Assembly (NCBI RefSeq): GCF_002764115.1
Contig: NZ_CP017940.1
Location: forward strand, 1,834,501 to 1,898,500
Direction of reading: 5' to 3'
DNA length: 64,000 bases
From: Phyllobacterium zundukense
GTDB taxonomy: Bacteria; Pseudomonadota; Alphaproteobacteria; Rhizobiales; Rhizobiaceae
In this document: positions 9,681 to 17,771 of the stretch, piece by piece
Numbering within the stretch: the first letter of the stretch is position 1
How the letters are laid out: the number at the start of each line of letters is the position of its first letter
Translations under genes and position numbers: made by a program
Notes under the pieces: generated by a model
Seen by the model: the letters and a program-made list of their open reading frames with translations, nothing else
Database searches by the model: none
What the model was told of the DNA's origin: nothing

Positions 9681-9914
9681 ATGGCCAGCAATAAGCCAAA
9701 GAATTGTGCCGCCGTCTCCCCTCGGCTCAAACAGCCGATAACGCTGCACGATCTCGAGGAATGCCTTGATATCCTCGCGGACGTTATTTCACGCTCGGGC
9801 GACGTCGCAGAGTTAAGATTTCCGCTCTGGCGCCGGTTGGAAAAGGAAATTGAGAACATGCGAGAATCGGATCGCATCAAGGCTGATATTCGAGAACGTG
9901 CTACGCATGTCTAA
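9681..9914 (+). CDS. Mini-protein, member 1 of a three-copy family in the element
   Basis: A 77-residue protein of unknown function. Its core (DLEECLDILADVISRSGDVAELRFPLWRRLEKEIE) matches the pattern of the next gene and of 11895-12101: a helix with L..YL..LA.EI, a short G-E/D turn, then FPLWERLEQEL. It may be a diverged paralogue. A GGAG box lies upstream of the ATG. Its end overlaps the next start by 8 bp, so the two are likely translated together. No known domain is recognised. Confidence 0.65.
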   Translation: MASNKPKNCAAVSPRLKQPITLHDLEECLDILADVISRSGDVAELRFPLWRRLEKEIENMRESDRIKADIRERATHV

Positions 9915-10119
9915 GACAAAACCGTTGGGGCCAATCACAGTCGAAAGGCTAGAGAAGTATCTCAATTGGCTCGCGCACGAGATCGATCTTCGTGGTGAAG
10001 AAGGTGTCGTCTTCTTCCCGCTCTGGGAACGTTTGGAACAGGAACTATCCGCACTTCAGATAAGGCAAGACACGATGGCTCGAGTACGCGCGCGTCTTAA
10101 CTGCCGTAACTCGATCTAA
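9907..10119 (+). CDS. Mini-protein, member 2 of the family (MSKTKPLGP type)
   Basis: A 70-residue, mostly helical, cytoplasmic protein of unknown function. It shares MSKTKPLGP at the N-terminus and QDTMARVRARL near the C-terminus with the 68-residue product of 11895-12101, so the two are recent duplicates. The ATG at 9907 is chosen because the shared sequence starts exactly there; a longer upstream frame overlaps member 1. The duplicates are 1.8 kb apart with the TIR-like gene between them. Confidence 0.75.
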   Translation: MSKTKPLGPITVERLEKYLNWLAHEIDLRGEEGVVFFPLWERLEQELSALQIRQDTMARVRARLNCRNSI

Positions 10120-10180
10120 CGCCGATTGCTGTGGAGTTGCGTTGCTTGCAGCTATTAGATGGTGGCTTTGCGTAGGGAGG

Positions 10181-10522
10181 TCAACGCGGATAACGCTCGC
10201 AAGCAATCCCATCGTTGTCGCGATCGAGGTGGGGCCAGTAACCTGGCTGCCCACGACGCGCCTCGGCCAAGCCGACCGATCTCGCAGCACGACAGTTTGG
10301 CTCTGCGAGGAAATGTCTAACCGTAATAGCGTCGCGACTAGGACTGGGGTAGATGACCGCATGAACGAGCAGCCCGAGCGCTGCGAGTATGGTAAGCTTC
10401 CAAGATAAGCTGGAGAGGAAGTAAGGGCTCCACTTCGCGAGGCGCCTTGACCGTCGCAACCGACGATACTTCACGCCGTTGAATTCTACCACTCTTGAGT
10501 ATTTCTCGCCGTCCGACCACAT
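10181..10522 (-). CDS. Membrane-anchored excalibur-domain protein
   Basis: A 113-residue protein with one membrane segment around residues 42-60 (LTILAALGLLVHAVIYP) and a C-terminal excalibur calcium-binding domain: NCRAARSVGLAEARRGQPGY leading to DRDNDGIACE, the DxDxDGxxCE loop with its paired cysteines. Such domains are extracytoplasmic and often accompany nucleases or surface proteins; here the domain stands alone. A GGGGAGGG box precedes the ATG at 10522. It is the only minus-strand gene in this part of the element. Confidence 0.75.
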   Translation of the reverse strand: MWSDGEKYSRVVEFNGVKYRRLRRSRRLAKWSPYFLSSLSWKLTILAALGLLVHAVIYPSPSRDAITVRHFLAEPNCRAARSVGLAEARRGQPGYWPHLDRDNDGIACERYPR

Positions 10523-10699
10523 TGCGCGTACCCTCCCCGCGCATTGCATCAGACGACCGTAAAATTACCCTCCGCGAAATAGCTAAAATTGATGCGAAGT
10601 GATATGTCGACTCAGATGGTACGATCGTTCTCATGATCCCTGTCCGCCTCATCGTCGTCGTTGCATTTAGCCGAACTGACGGTGCCGGTATACGATCCA

Positions 10700-10915
10700 A
10701 TGCAATTCAGCACCGACGAAGATGCTACGCGCATGGCCCGTTCGCTGGCTGGAAGCTGCGCGGGCGTGTTGGCATGGAGTCGGGATGCCGATCCTGATAC
10801 TGGAAACTATGGGCCGCCGACCATCCTGTTTCAGTCCGGCGATTTCCCGGGTATGGAATATGAGTTTACCACATACAGATTATCCGTTGGCCAACGCGAG
10901 TTGGATCAGCGATAA
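10700..10915 (+). CDS. Hypothetical protein, 71 residues
   Basis: A short acidic protein with no recognised domain (DADPDTGNYGPPTILFQSGDFPGMEYEFTTYRLSV). It lies 36 bp before the TIR-like gene in the same direction and may be co-transcribed. The ATG at 10700 is used because the alternative, a TTG 39 bp upstream, has no better ribosome-binding site. The gene call rests on frame length and position only. Confidence 0.45.
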   Translation: MQFSTDEDATRMARSLAGSCAGVLAWSRDADPDTGNYGPPTILFQSGDFPGMEYEFTTYRLSVGQRELDQR

Positions 10916-10951
10916 GTCTATGAAATCATCTCGAAGTTAGAACTGGCTGAA

Positions 10952-11791
10952 ATGACAAAGACCGCAGTTGAACCGGTAACCAATGATCCAGCGGAACAAT
11001 TGATATGTGGCATTGTAATGCCTATCTCGGCAATTGGCGACTGTAACGAACAGCATTGGGCTGAAGTCCATTCCATCCTAAAAGATGCGATTAAAGACGC
11101 TAATTTCGAGCCAAACTTGGTCAGCAATGCTGACGAAGTTGGCGTAATTCATAAAAGAATTATCGAAAACCTGTACAACAATCCCATTGTCGTGTGTGAT
11201 ATCAGCGCGAAAAATCCGAATGTAATGTTTGAGCTAGGATTGCGGCTTGCATTTGATAAACCTACAATCGTTATTAAAGATGATCAAACATCGTATAACT
11301 TTGATACATCACCAATTGAACATCTCAATTATCCCCGCAATCTTCGATTTCACGACATTGTTGAATTTAAGCAACAATTAACAAGGAAAATTACAGCCAC
11401 TTATGAGGCGTCACGAAAGTCTGACGGATTCACTACATTTCTAAAGCACTTTGGGACATTTAATGTAGCAAAAATTGAAACAACCGAGGTCTCTGCCGAG
11501 AAATACATCCTGCAGCAATTGGATGATATCCAACTGCAACTGAAAGCTCTCTCAAACCAAGCTAGCAAGAGATCATCCATCCAACCCCGTCCAATAGCAT
11601 TCATAAATCTTGAAGCTGAGCTTCGCACCTACGCCATCGAACGGGGAATTGAATTGTCGGACCTGCCAGCACACAAGCTTGAACTTCTTAACTACATTTT
11701 CCATAACTCGGTGACCGCAAGAGCATTTCCTAGTGAAGTCAATCTGGGCGTCGCAATAGATGAGATTCTTCAGAAAATATCGAAAGAGTAG
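10952..11791 (+). CDS. TIR/deoxyribosyltransferase-like nucleotide-hydrolase protein, possible defence effector
   Basis: A 279-residue protein. Residues about 15-140 look like the Rossmann-type fold shared by bacterial TIR-like NADases and nucleoside 2-deoxyribosyltransferases. A hydrophobic strand (LICGIVMPIS) is followed by VVCDISAKNPNVMFELGLRLAF (as two adjacent motifs), in which Glu94 is the likely catalytic residue. Helical linkers and a helical C-terminal domain (EAELRTYAIERGIELSDLPA) follow. The gene is clearly richer in A+T than its surroundings, which suggests separate acquisition. The function as an abortive-infection effector is inferred from the fold and neighbours, not shown. Confidence 0.65.
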   Translation: MTKTAVEPVTNDPAEQLICGIVMPISAIGDCNEQHWAEVHSILKDAIKDANFEPNLVSNADEVGVIHKRIIENLYNNPIVVCDISAKNPNVMFELGLRLAFDKPTIVIKDDQTSYNFDTSPIEHLNYPRNLRFHDIVEFKQQLTRKITATYEASRKSDGFTTFLKHFGTFNVAKIETTEVSAEKYILQQLDDIQLQLKALSNQASKRSSIQPRPIAFINLEAELRTYAIERGIELSDLPAHKLELLNYIFHNSVTARAFPSEVNLGVAIDEILQKISKE

Positions 11792-11894
11792 GTCCCGATT
11801 TGCGAAGCTTCAAATTAACTGCCTGAAATAATCCGTTTGGGGCCTTCAAATGCCTTCCAATTTATTCCGATCACGGTGCTGAGATCGCTCGTGC

Positions 11895-12101
11895 ATGTCT
11901 AAAACAAAACCGCTGGGCCCGCTCACCATCGAAGAGCTAGAGACGTATTTTGACTTCCTTGCGCGTGAAATACAGCGCCGGGGTGACCAGGGGGCGGTTC
12001 TGTTTCCCATTTGGGAAAGATTGGAGCAAGAGTTGTCGAAGCTTCAAAAAAAGCAAGACACGATGGCTCGAGTCCGCGCCCGTCTTAGAAAACTGCCGTA
12101 G
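11895..12101 (+). CDS. Mini-protein, member 3 of the family (MSKTKPLGP type)
   Basis: A 68-residue protein, the near-duplicate of 9907-10119. They share MSKTKPLGP, a FDFLAREI/LNWLAHEI helix, F-P-L/I-WERLEQEL and QDTMARVRARL. It ends RLRKLP. No Shine-Dalgarno sequence is obvious; the ATG is set by the shared N-terminus. Function unknown. The repeated family flanks the TIR-like gene and could be immunity, regulatory or antitoxin-like proteins, but nothing in the sequence decides this. Confidence 0.75.
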   Translation: MSKTKPLGPLTIEELETYFDFLAREIQRRGDQGAVLFPIWERLEQELSKLQKKQDTMARVRARLRKLP

Positions 12102-12276
12102 TTCAGTCCTAGCGCAAAACCTTCTTTGAATTTGAAGCGAAGACGAGCTGAGCATGTCAGTCTCGGCGGACTGAGCGGCCAGCAGCCGGTCACCGGTGTA
12201 TCGCGTAAGGCGGAACGCGATGGACTTTCGCTCATCGGTTGTCTCTAATGTTTGCAATTTTGGTGTGGGGATGGCG

Positions 12277-13086
12277 ATGGGAATACTTTCATTTTTATTT
12301 GGTAATTCTAAGCCGAAGGACGACGGCGATCCGGAAACAGGATCACGGCCGGAAGCAACATCGCCCAGTCCACTGGCTCGCATTAAATGGCGGGACTCCT
12401 CGTTCCCCATGGACGCCGTGGGTGAGAGCAATTATCAAGATGCCTTAATCGCGATCTGCGGCGCCCACACTCGCTATGGTCACGAAGGTGAGTATGACGC
12501 ATTGCTCGAGCGAGAGCCTTCTAACCGCTACGATTCCAATGCTGTGATGGTGAAGATTCGCGGGAAGAAGGTCGGCTATCTCCCTCGCGAGCAAGCTCAG
12601 CGTGTTGGTCAACAAATGTTGGAAGCCGGTATAGAAGCAGCGGTCTGCGCAGCGCGGGTGCGCGGCGGCTGGCGCACTAATCAATACGATGAGGGACACT
12701 ACGGCGTCCGTCTAGCAATTCCGAACCACGGTTGGATTGACTTTGGCATCGGCGCAGAACCTCCTGCTCGTGCGTCGCTGCCTCGACAAACGGCTAAGCG
12801 CCCCGTGGCCGCGATGTCGGGTCCGTTACTGGGGCACTGGATTGCGCTCATGGGCGCTCCTCCTGATGAGGAGGTAGCGCAAGAGCTAGCGGCCGCCGGG
12901 GCCAAAATTATGGCAGGGGTAGGCAAGTCCACCACGCTTTTGGTGGTCGTGGCTGAACGGCCGTTCGACGCTGGCACTCGGTCCAGCGCTAGCTTCCGTC
13001 GCGCTGATGACTTGATTGCTGCAGGATCTCATTTGAGAATTATATCACTCTCTGAAGCAAGAGCCATGATTGCTAAATCCGCGTGA
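12277..13086 (+). CDS. HIRAN-domain and BRCT-domain protein
   Basis: A 269-residue protein with two nucleic-acid-related domains. A HIRAN domain spans about residues 53-143 (core EREPSNRYDSNAVMVKIRGKK, VGYLP), which in Rad5/HLTF binds 3' DNA ends. A BRCT-like domain spans about 187-266 (GHWIALMGAPPDEEVAQELA, then GAKI and a terminal EARAMIA helix). The N-terminus has a short hydrophobic patch (MGILSFLFGN). The ATG at 12277 has GGGG six nt upstream; the ATG at 12271 is too close. It lies 73 bp before the AlbA_2 gene, with which it likely forms an operon. It may sense damaged or foreign DNA. Confidence 0.7.
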   Translation: MGILSFLFGNSKPKDDGDPETGSRPEATSPSPLARIKWRDSSFPMDAVGESNYQDALIAICGAHTRYGHEGEYDALLEREPSNRYDSNAVMVKIRGKKVGYLPREQAQRVGQQMLEAGIEAAVCAARVRGGWRTNQYDEGHYGVRLAIPNHGWIDFGIGAEPPARASLPRQTAKRPVAAMSGPLLGHWIALMGAPPDEEVAQELAAAGAKIMAGVGKSTTLLVVVAERPFDAGTRSSASFRRADDLIAAGSHLRIISLSEARAMIAKSA

Positions 13087-13159
13087 CCGTAAAGGCCGTC
13101 TTGATATTGATCGACGCCTGAAGTCATTATTTGACCCGACTCAACGAGCGTTATCCCCG

Positions 13160-14077
13160 ATGGCCATTGAACGTAAATTCAGCGGAATAACAGCGATCAC
13201 AAAAAAATGGCTCGCCGCCGGAGAAGGTGAGCGCGTAGATTTCAAACGAAGCGTCGAGGGGCTCCAGACAGATGACCTGGTGGCCTTCGCAAACATGAAA
13301 GAAGGCGGAACTATTCTGCTGGGAGTAACCGAACAGGCTCAGCCGGATGGCTCTCAAATTGGGTTGGTCGTTGGCTGCGATATCACAGATGGTGCAGTGC
13401 TTCAGATTCTAAACAAGGCAATCAGTTGCATTCCCCCAGTTCCCATGAAAATATTTGCTGAGAACATGGCGGACAAGCCATTCCTTCGAGTGCAGGTCAT
13501 CGCAAGCGATAGCCGGCCGCATTCAACGCCGAAGGGTGTCTACTGCCGACGTGACGGCAGCAGAAATCGCCCGCTGCACCCGACGGAGCTTCTTGAAATA
13601 TTTCTGACAAACGAAGGGCGCGTTTTTGCAGAGCGTTTCCAAGAGTCCGCTGCCAAGATCATCGATGGTTTAGACGATTTGGAAGCGTCGCTAGACAAAA
13701 GAATTCAATCTATTGGGGACCAACTAGGTTGGGCGGAGTTCAAGGTTGGCGACACAGAAGATACGGTGGATACGATACTCGCGCTGGTACGAGGGCTTGG
13801 CGATGACACCGCCGACATTTCCTCACGTTTGAGAAGCTTGTTCCGCCAAGACAATCGGGACGATCCGGTTCGCGCCAAATCTCGCGCTGCTTTTTTGGAC
13901 CGCGTCAAGAAACAACTCGCCGAAGACCCAGATCTTGTAGCCGCAATAAGGAAAGGGCCGGTTTCTTTGAAAGTTACTGGACGTGGGATGGACGAGCTCG
14001 ATGAAAAGGACGTCAACGGTGTAATATCGGAAGCAATGGCCTCGCTTGGCAAACACGCAGCGACGGAAAGCGAATAG
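13160..14077 (+). CDS. AlbA_2 (Schlafen-like) domain protein
   Basis: A 305-residue protein. An AlbA_2/Schlafen domain at about residues 15-140 shows GEGERVDFKRSVEG followed by DLVAFANMKEGGTILLGV and a C-terminal strand ending PKGVYCRRDGSRNRPL. This domain binds nucleic acid in bacterial regulators and occurs in defence-associated proteins. The remaining half is predicted helical (FQESAAKIIDGLDDLEASLD) with no recognised domain. The ATG at 13160 is preferred to a TTG overlapping the upstream gene. Neighbouring HIRAN/BRCT and TIR-like genes make a defence role plausible. Confidence 0.7.
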   Translation: MAIERKFSGITAITKKWLAAGEGERVDFKRSVEGLQTDDLVAFANMKEGGTILLGVTEQAQPDGSQIGLVVGCDITDGAVLQILNKAISCIPPVPMKIFAENMADKPFLRVQVIASDSRPHSTPKGVYCRRDGSRNRPLHPTELLEIFLTNEGRVFAERFQESAAKIIDGLDDLEASLDKRIQSIGDQLGWAEFKVGDTEDTVDTILALVRGLGDDTADISSRLRSLFRQDNRDDPVRAKSRAAFLDRVKKQLAEDPDLVAAIRKGPVSLKVTGRGMDELDEKDVNGVISEAMASLGKHAATESE

Positions 14078-14265
14078 GCTTGCGCAAATGCAATGCCTGA
14101 AACATTTGCAAGACCCGTCTCTATCCAGAGCACATGGAGAAGACCCCGGCCGGTCTGTTCGAGCATTACTGCATGCATCCGAGGTGCAAGGCGTGGGGGC
14201 GTTCGGCTTTGAGAAGCGTATGGTCTCGAATGGTACTGCAGTGAGCACAAGCAGGACGGTGAGAG

Positions 14266-14520
14266 CTAGACCTTCTGTTGGCGAATGTAGATATCAGCTT
14301 CCTTTGCAGCATCGATGAAGGCGTCTCGAGCTGCAGTACAGGTAACGGTGCCCTCCAAGCAGTCCAAACACGCCCGACGTGCTGCCTCCAGCTTTTCACC
14401 GTGCTTCCGCGGCCAGTACATCACCAACCATTCCGCTGCTTCTTCAACCGAGGACACGTTGTGCATTCTTCCAACTCTTTCGGTCATGATTGTCACATAA
14501 GGGAACGGGCGGTTGCGCAT
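14266..14520 (-). CDS. DUF982 family protein
   Basis: An 84-residue protein with the DUF982 pattern common in Rhizobiales: SVEEAAEWLVMYWP, then KLEAARRACLDCLEGTVTC and ARDAFIDAAKEADIYI. Members are small, often multi-copy and plasmid- or island-borne; function unknown. The ATG at 14520 is chosen because upstream residues do not fit the family. A second DUF982 gene starts 119 bp away on the other strand. Confidence 0.75.
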   Translation of the reverse strand: MRNRPFPYVTIMTERVGRMHNVSSVEEAAEWLVMYWPRKHGEKLEAARRACLDCLEGTVTCTAARDAFIDAAKEADIYIRQQKV

Positions 14521-14639
14521 GTTCAGAAACGCCGTATTGAGGAGGCGGGTTCCAGAGCGGTCGCTTCCCGCACGTTCGCGGAAACTATAAAGAAATTGAT
14601 GGAGCGGAATCGTTGCCGCTGCTGTGCTGCAATAGGCGC

Positions 14640-14954
14640 ATGGATGATTACAGGCCATTCAAAATCATATCTGTCCTGCGAGACGGCAAGTCGATCGGCA
14701 TTACATCCGCCTATGATGCCGCGCGATATATACTGGAGCAATGGCCCGAGGATGCGGTCGGGCCGAAGCTTGAGACTGCCAAGATAATCTTATTGAAGTC
14801 CCTGGCGCATGAATGCTCGGCTGCGGTTGCCAGGGTAGCATTCGTTGAGGGCGCGAAAGAAGCGGGTATCTATATCGAGACGTCACTACGCCCGCCCCCG
14901 ACTGCAAAGCACGGGCAAAGGTTGGGCAAGCGCAAGCCTGCGCGACGGGCCTAG
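14640..14954 (+). CDS. DUF982 family protein
   Basis: A 104-residue protein: FKIISVLRDGKSIGITSAYDA, AARYILEQWPEDAVGPKLETA, ARVAFVEGAKEAGIYIE. This is the same DUF982 pattern as the divergent gene at 14266-14520, plus a basic C-terminal tail (GQRLGKRKPARRA). Head-to-head placement suggests a local inverted duplication or a shared promoter region of 119 bp. Function unknown. Confidence 0.7.
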   Translation: MDDYRPFKIISVLRDGKSIGITSAYDAARYILEQWPEDAVGPKLETAKIILLKSLAHECSAAVARVAFVEGAKEAGIYIETSLRPPPTAKHGQRLGKRKPARRA

Positions 14955-14989
14955 AGCCTGCCTTTCTCCGCCAAAATCAACACCTTATT

Positions 14990-16027
14990 CTAGGAACCGG
15001 AGCCATGAACGTTTGCAGAGCTGAGCTTTGGCAAAACCTCGATCAACGTTGCTGGCGCACCGTCTGCGGCGCCGTGTGACGATCGCGTATATCCCGTATC
15101 CTGCTGATTAAATATGCAGGCGGCAGCATGCGTAAGCACGATGTCCCGCGCGCCCTCCCCCTTAGCCGCGTCGCTGAGCGCCTTGAATGTTAACAGGGCA
15201 TTTTGGCGATGCTTGTTCACAATGGCATTGTGTTTATGTGAAAGAAAATTCCGTGCACATAGCACCAACATGTATGCGATGACGCCAAACACCAGGACTT
15301 TGCTGAGCCCTACTTGTATCGCTTCGTATGTGTTTGTTGGGGTGATAAAGGGAATCTTGTGAATGAAGATGCTGCACGCAGCAAATGCTCCCAATCCCAC
15401 TGCCGTAAGGACCGTGTACCGCTGCCAATGTTCGGCTTTCTGGGAATGATCATCTGCCTCCTCCCTGAAGTAGATGGCCTGTTGAGAGACCCCTTGTTCC
15501 GCAGCGACCTTCCGCACCTCATCGAGAATGCGTTGTGCCTCGGCTCTATCTCCACTCAGTTGGTCAACAAGCGTTCGAGACTGGTCCTCTACCGATTGCA
15601 TCGCAGCGCGAGCTTCTCGCTCGAGTCCGGCGAAATCCCGTTGTCTGGTGGACAGGTAAGAGATTTTCGGATGCAGCGCGTTGAAAGTCTGGTCGTAGTG
15701 GCTCTTAAGGCTCTCGATATATTGCTTCCGTGTTTCGTGCGGACTTGGCTGATCCGTTGTAAACTCGAGTATTGACTTCAAAATGTTGAAGAGGGAATCA
15801 GCTTGATTCTGAATTTCGTGCAGCTGTTGGTCTGGTAAATCCCTGAGGTGGTCAAGCGATATTTGTTGGAACAACGCCATCGCCCTTTGAGCAGGAGCTA
15901 CCGCATCCTCAAATGATAGAGCTGATCCAAGTGCCTCGCGCCGCGGCAGCTGTGATGTATCGAATTCTTGTAGCCGAGCAACCGATTTCACTGCCTGCTC
16001 CAGCCGACTCTCAATAGTTTCCGACAT
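14990..16027 (-). CDS. Coiled-coil membrane protein of unknown function
   Basis: A 345-residue protein. The first 200 residues are highly helical with coiled-coil stretches (REARAAMQSVEDQSRTLVDQ). Two membrane segments follow at about residues 203-222 (YTVLTAVGLGAFAACSIF) and 238-258 (VLVFGVIAYMLVLCA). A conserved-looking soluble segment comes next (HKHNAIVNKHRQNALLTFKA). GGGGGA precedes the ATG. Similar proteins occur scattered in bacterial accessory regions, but I know no function. With two membrane helices and a long cytoplasmic coil it could be a sensor or a membrane-disrupting effector. Confidence 0.7.
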   Translation of the reverse strand: MSETIESRLEQAVKSVARLQEFDTSQLPRREALGSALSFEDAVAPAQRAMALFQQISLDHLRDLPDQQLHEIQNQADSLFNILKSILEFTTDQPSPHETRKQYIESLKSHYDQTFNALHPKISYLSTRQRDFAGLEREARAAMQSVEDQSRTLVDQLSGDRAEAQRILDEVRKVAAEQGVSQQAIYFREEADDHSQKAEHWQRYTVLTAVGLGAFAACSIFIHKIPFITPTNTYEAIQVGLSKVLVFGVIAYMLVLCARNFLSHKHNAIVNKHRQNALLTFKALSDAAKGEGARDIVLTHAAACIFNQQDTGYTRSSHGAADGAPATLIEVLPKLSSANVHGSGS

Positions 16028-16181
16028 TTGGTTCCCCCTCGATTTTCAAAGAATAGCCAAGTATTCTGCATTTTACAGAGGAATTATTACGGACCATGAC
16101 GAAAACGTTGGTTCGTCTAAAAACGCAAAAAGGGGCTCCACCGCTCGTCGGGGCGATGGGCTTTTAATTTCGATTGCTACC

Positions 16182-16511
16182 TCACTGACCTCCTCCGTGC
16201 TTTGAGACGAAACCAGTAATCTGTTCATATATGAGGAGAAACGCCGCGACGCCCAAAGCAATTAAAAGGCCCTTCGCGACTATCCATTTGATTCGCACCG
16301 CCGCGGCAACAACCTGAAATCCTGCTTTGAACTCTTCGTCAGGCAGCGAAAGAAGCTGTCGAGCCGAGTGCGCTACTTCTCTGTTAGATCCCCCAGATAG
16401 ATGAGCTTTTGACGCTCCTGTTCGTTGCTTTGCCAGCCATTCCACTGTGCCAGGGCTCAAGATCGCGAAGGCGACGGAGTAGTTCGAAGCCGTCGCAAAG
16501 AGTTGCTGCAC
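16182..16511 (-). CDS. Small single-span membrane protein (tentative)
   Basis: A 109-residue frame with a GTG start and one clear membrane helix near the C-terminus (GLLIALGVAAFLLIYEQITGF). The N-terminal part is polar (LSPGTVEWLAKQRTGAS). It lies 154 bp upstream of the coiled-coil membrane gene on the same strand. No strong ribosome-binding site is seen, and an internal start is possible. Confidence 0.45.
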   Translation of the reverse strand: MQQLFATASNYSVAFAILSPGTVEWLAKQRTGASKAHLSGGSNREVAHSARQLLSLPDEEFKAGFQVVAAAVRIKWIVAKGLLIALGVAAFLLIYEQITGFVSKHGGGQ

Positions 16512-16528
16512 CTAAGTGGGCAATGCCG

Positions 16529-16583
16529 TTTGTCCCGCAAATGTCCCACTTTTGTCCTGCTATTGTCCTCCACTTGTCCTTTT
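16529..16583 (+). repeat. Five 11-bp direct repeats (TGTCC boxes)
   Basis: TGTCC occurs at 16531, 16542, 16553, 16564 and 16575, an exact 11-bp step. The unit is roughly NNTGTCCYNNN. Eleven bp is one helical turn, and the unit is not a multiple of three, so this is a protein-binding array rather than coding. The middle 16-mer TGTCCTGCTATTGTCC recurs with one change at 18127. The arrangement resembles integrase arm sites or iterons. Confidence 0.75.
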
Positions 16584-17123
16584 GTGAGCATGTCGCATTT
16601 CACCCAACTCCGAGGTAGGAGCAGCTACCGGGCGGCGCTTGGTGTAGCGACATCAGATCCAAGGGCCATGCGCTCACGCGCTGGCCTGTACCACAGCCGA
16701 GGGTCACGACCTCGATCTACGGGCAGGTTACCAACGCCGCACCCTGCGCGCATGATGACAAGGCCATGCGTAAGCCGTGCTCACAGCACGCCACCAGCAC
16801 GCGCACCTCATGAACTACGCCACCATAGCGGCGTGATGCCATGATGCTGTGTGTGCCCACGCTCGAGGACGCGCGCGGGCGTTTGAAAGGACTTAGGGAC
16901 CGTATAACAGGCCTGGTTGGAGCGGGGCGCAGCACCCCGGTTTCTCGGCGAAGATATATTCTTTAAGGGGCTTCCTCCCCACTCGTGAACACCGAGGCCG
17001 TCTCCAACTTGGTCATTGACAATTGATCGTGTCTCGAAGGAATATCCAAAAGCTGCGTAGGGCGCATCGACGTAAGGTCGAAAGGGCAATGCCCACCTCC
17101 GTCATGTAACAATAGATGCGCCA
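16584..17123. other. 540-bp stretch without a convincing gene
   Basis: Follows the TGTCC array. Several short frames exist on both strands (for example minus 16808-17089) but none has a recognisable domain, start signal or codon pattern. A G/C-rich hairpin gcggggc...gcaccccg lies near 16920-16940. The base composition is more chromosomal than that of the neighbouring island genes; it may be remnant DNA. Confidence 0.5.
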
Positions 17124-17771
17124 ATGCCGAATCTTGAAAACCTGAAGAAACAAGCCAAGCAGTATTTGCGTTGGCATCATGAACGGTACTATCCCGTTGC
17201 TGCCGAGATCCGGGCCACCTTGCCCCGTTTTCGGCATCTCGATGACAATGAGATACTGGAAGCTCGCTTCAAACTCAGTGACGCACACGAACTTGTAGCG
17301 CGTCAGCTGGGATTCGACGGATGGCTGGCGCTCAAGTCAGGAGTCCAAGCTATGAGCACTCAAATCAGAGAAACGATGGTTCGCCCGGTTCTCAGTTCCA
17401 CCTCGGCCCAACTATTCGTGACCGACATTCAGGCGTCGTGCGATTTCTTCACTGATAAACTCGGTTTTACCGTCGACTTTGTCCACGGCGAGCCGCCATT
17501 TTACGGACAGGTTATCCGCGACAAGGCGCAACTGGCATTGCGGCTGGTCTGCGAGCCTGTATTTGTTGGCGATATCCGGGAACGTGAGCATCTGCTCTCT
17601 GCTTCGATCACGGTCGATGCCGCTGACGAGATCAAGCGGCTCTTCCTGGAATTCCAATCGGTTGGCGTGCCGTTTCATCAGACGCTCACGAAGGAGCCGT
17701 GGGGAGCCAGAAATTTCATCGTGCTGGATCCAGACAGAAATCTCATACTGTTTGCCGGTCCAGCGGAATAA
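17124..17771 (+). CDS. Glyoxalase/bleomycin-resistance fold protein with N-terminal helical domain
   Basis: A 215-residue protein. Residues about 92-212 form a vicinal-oxygen-chelate (glyoxalase) domain: SAQLFVTDIQASCDFFTDKL, GFTVDFVHGEPPFYGQV, and the terminal strand NFIVLDPDRNLILFAGP. The first 75 residues (MPNLENLKKQAKQYLRWHH ... ARQLGFDGWLALK) form a helical module often fused to such domains. Proteins of this architecture are usually annotated as bleomycin-resistance family; substrate unknown. It sits between the two TGTCC arrays and looks like ordinary chromosomal cargo. Confidence 0.75.
   Translation: MPNLENLKKQAKQYLRWHHERYYPVAAEIRATLPRFRHLDDNEILEARFKLSDAHELVARQLGFDGWLALKSGVQAMSTQIRETMVRPVLSSTSAQLFVTDIQASCDFFTDKLGFTVDFVHGEPPFYGQVIRDKAQLALRLVCEPVFVGDIREREHLLSASITVDAADEIKRLFLEFQSVGVPFHQTLTKEPWGARNFIVLDPDRNLILFAGPAE

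Noticed and set aside
16529..16583. The 11-bp array as CRISPR or coding minisatellite
   Set aside because: Unit is too short, only five bases are invariant, and 11 bp is not a multiple of three.
16808..17089. A 93-codon minus-strand frame near the TGTCC array
   Set aside because: No start signal, low-complexity basic composition and competing frames of similar length; no transposase or other motif was recognised.
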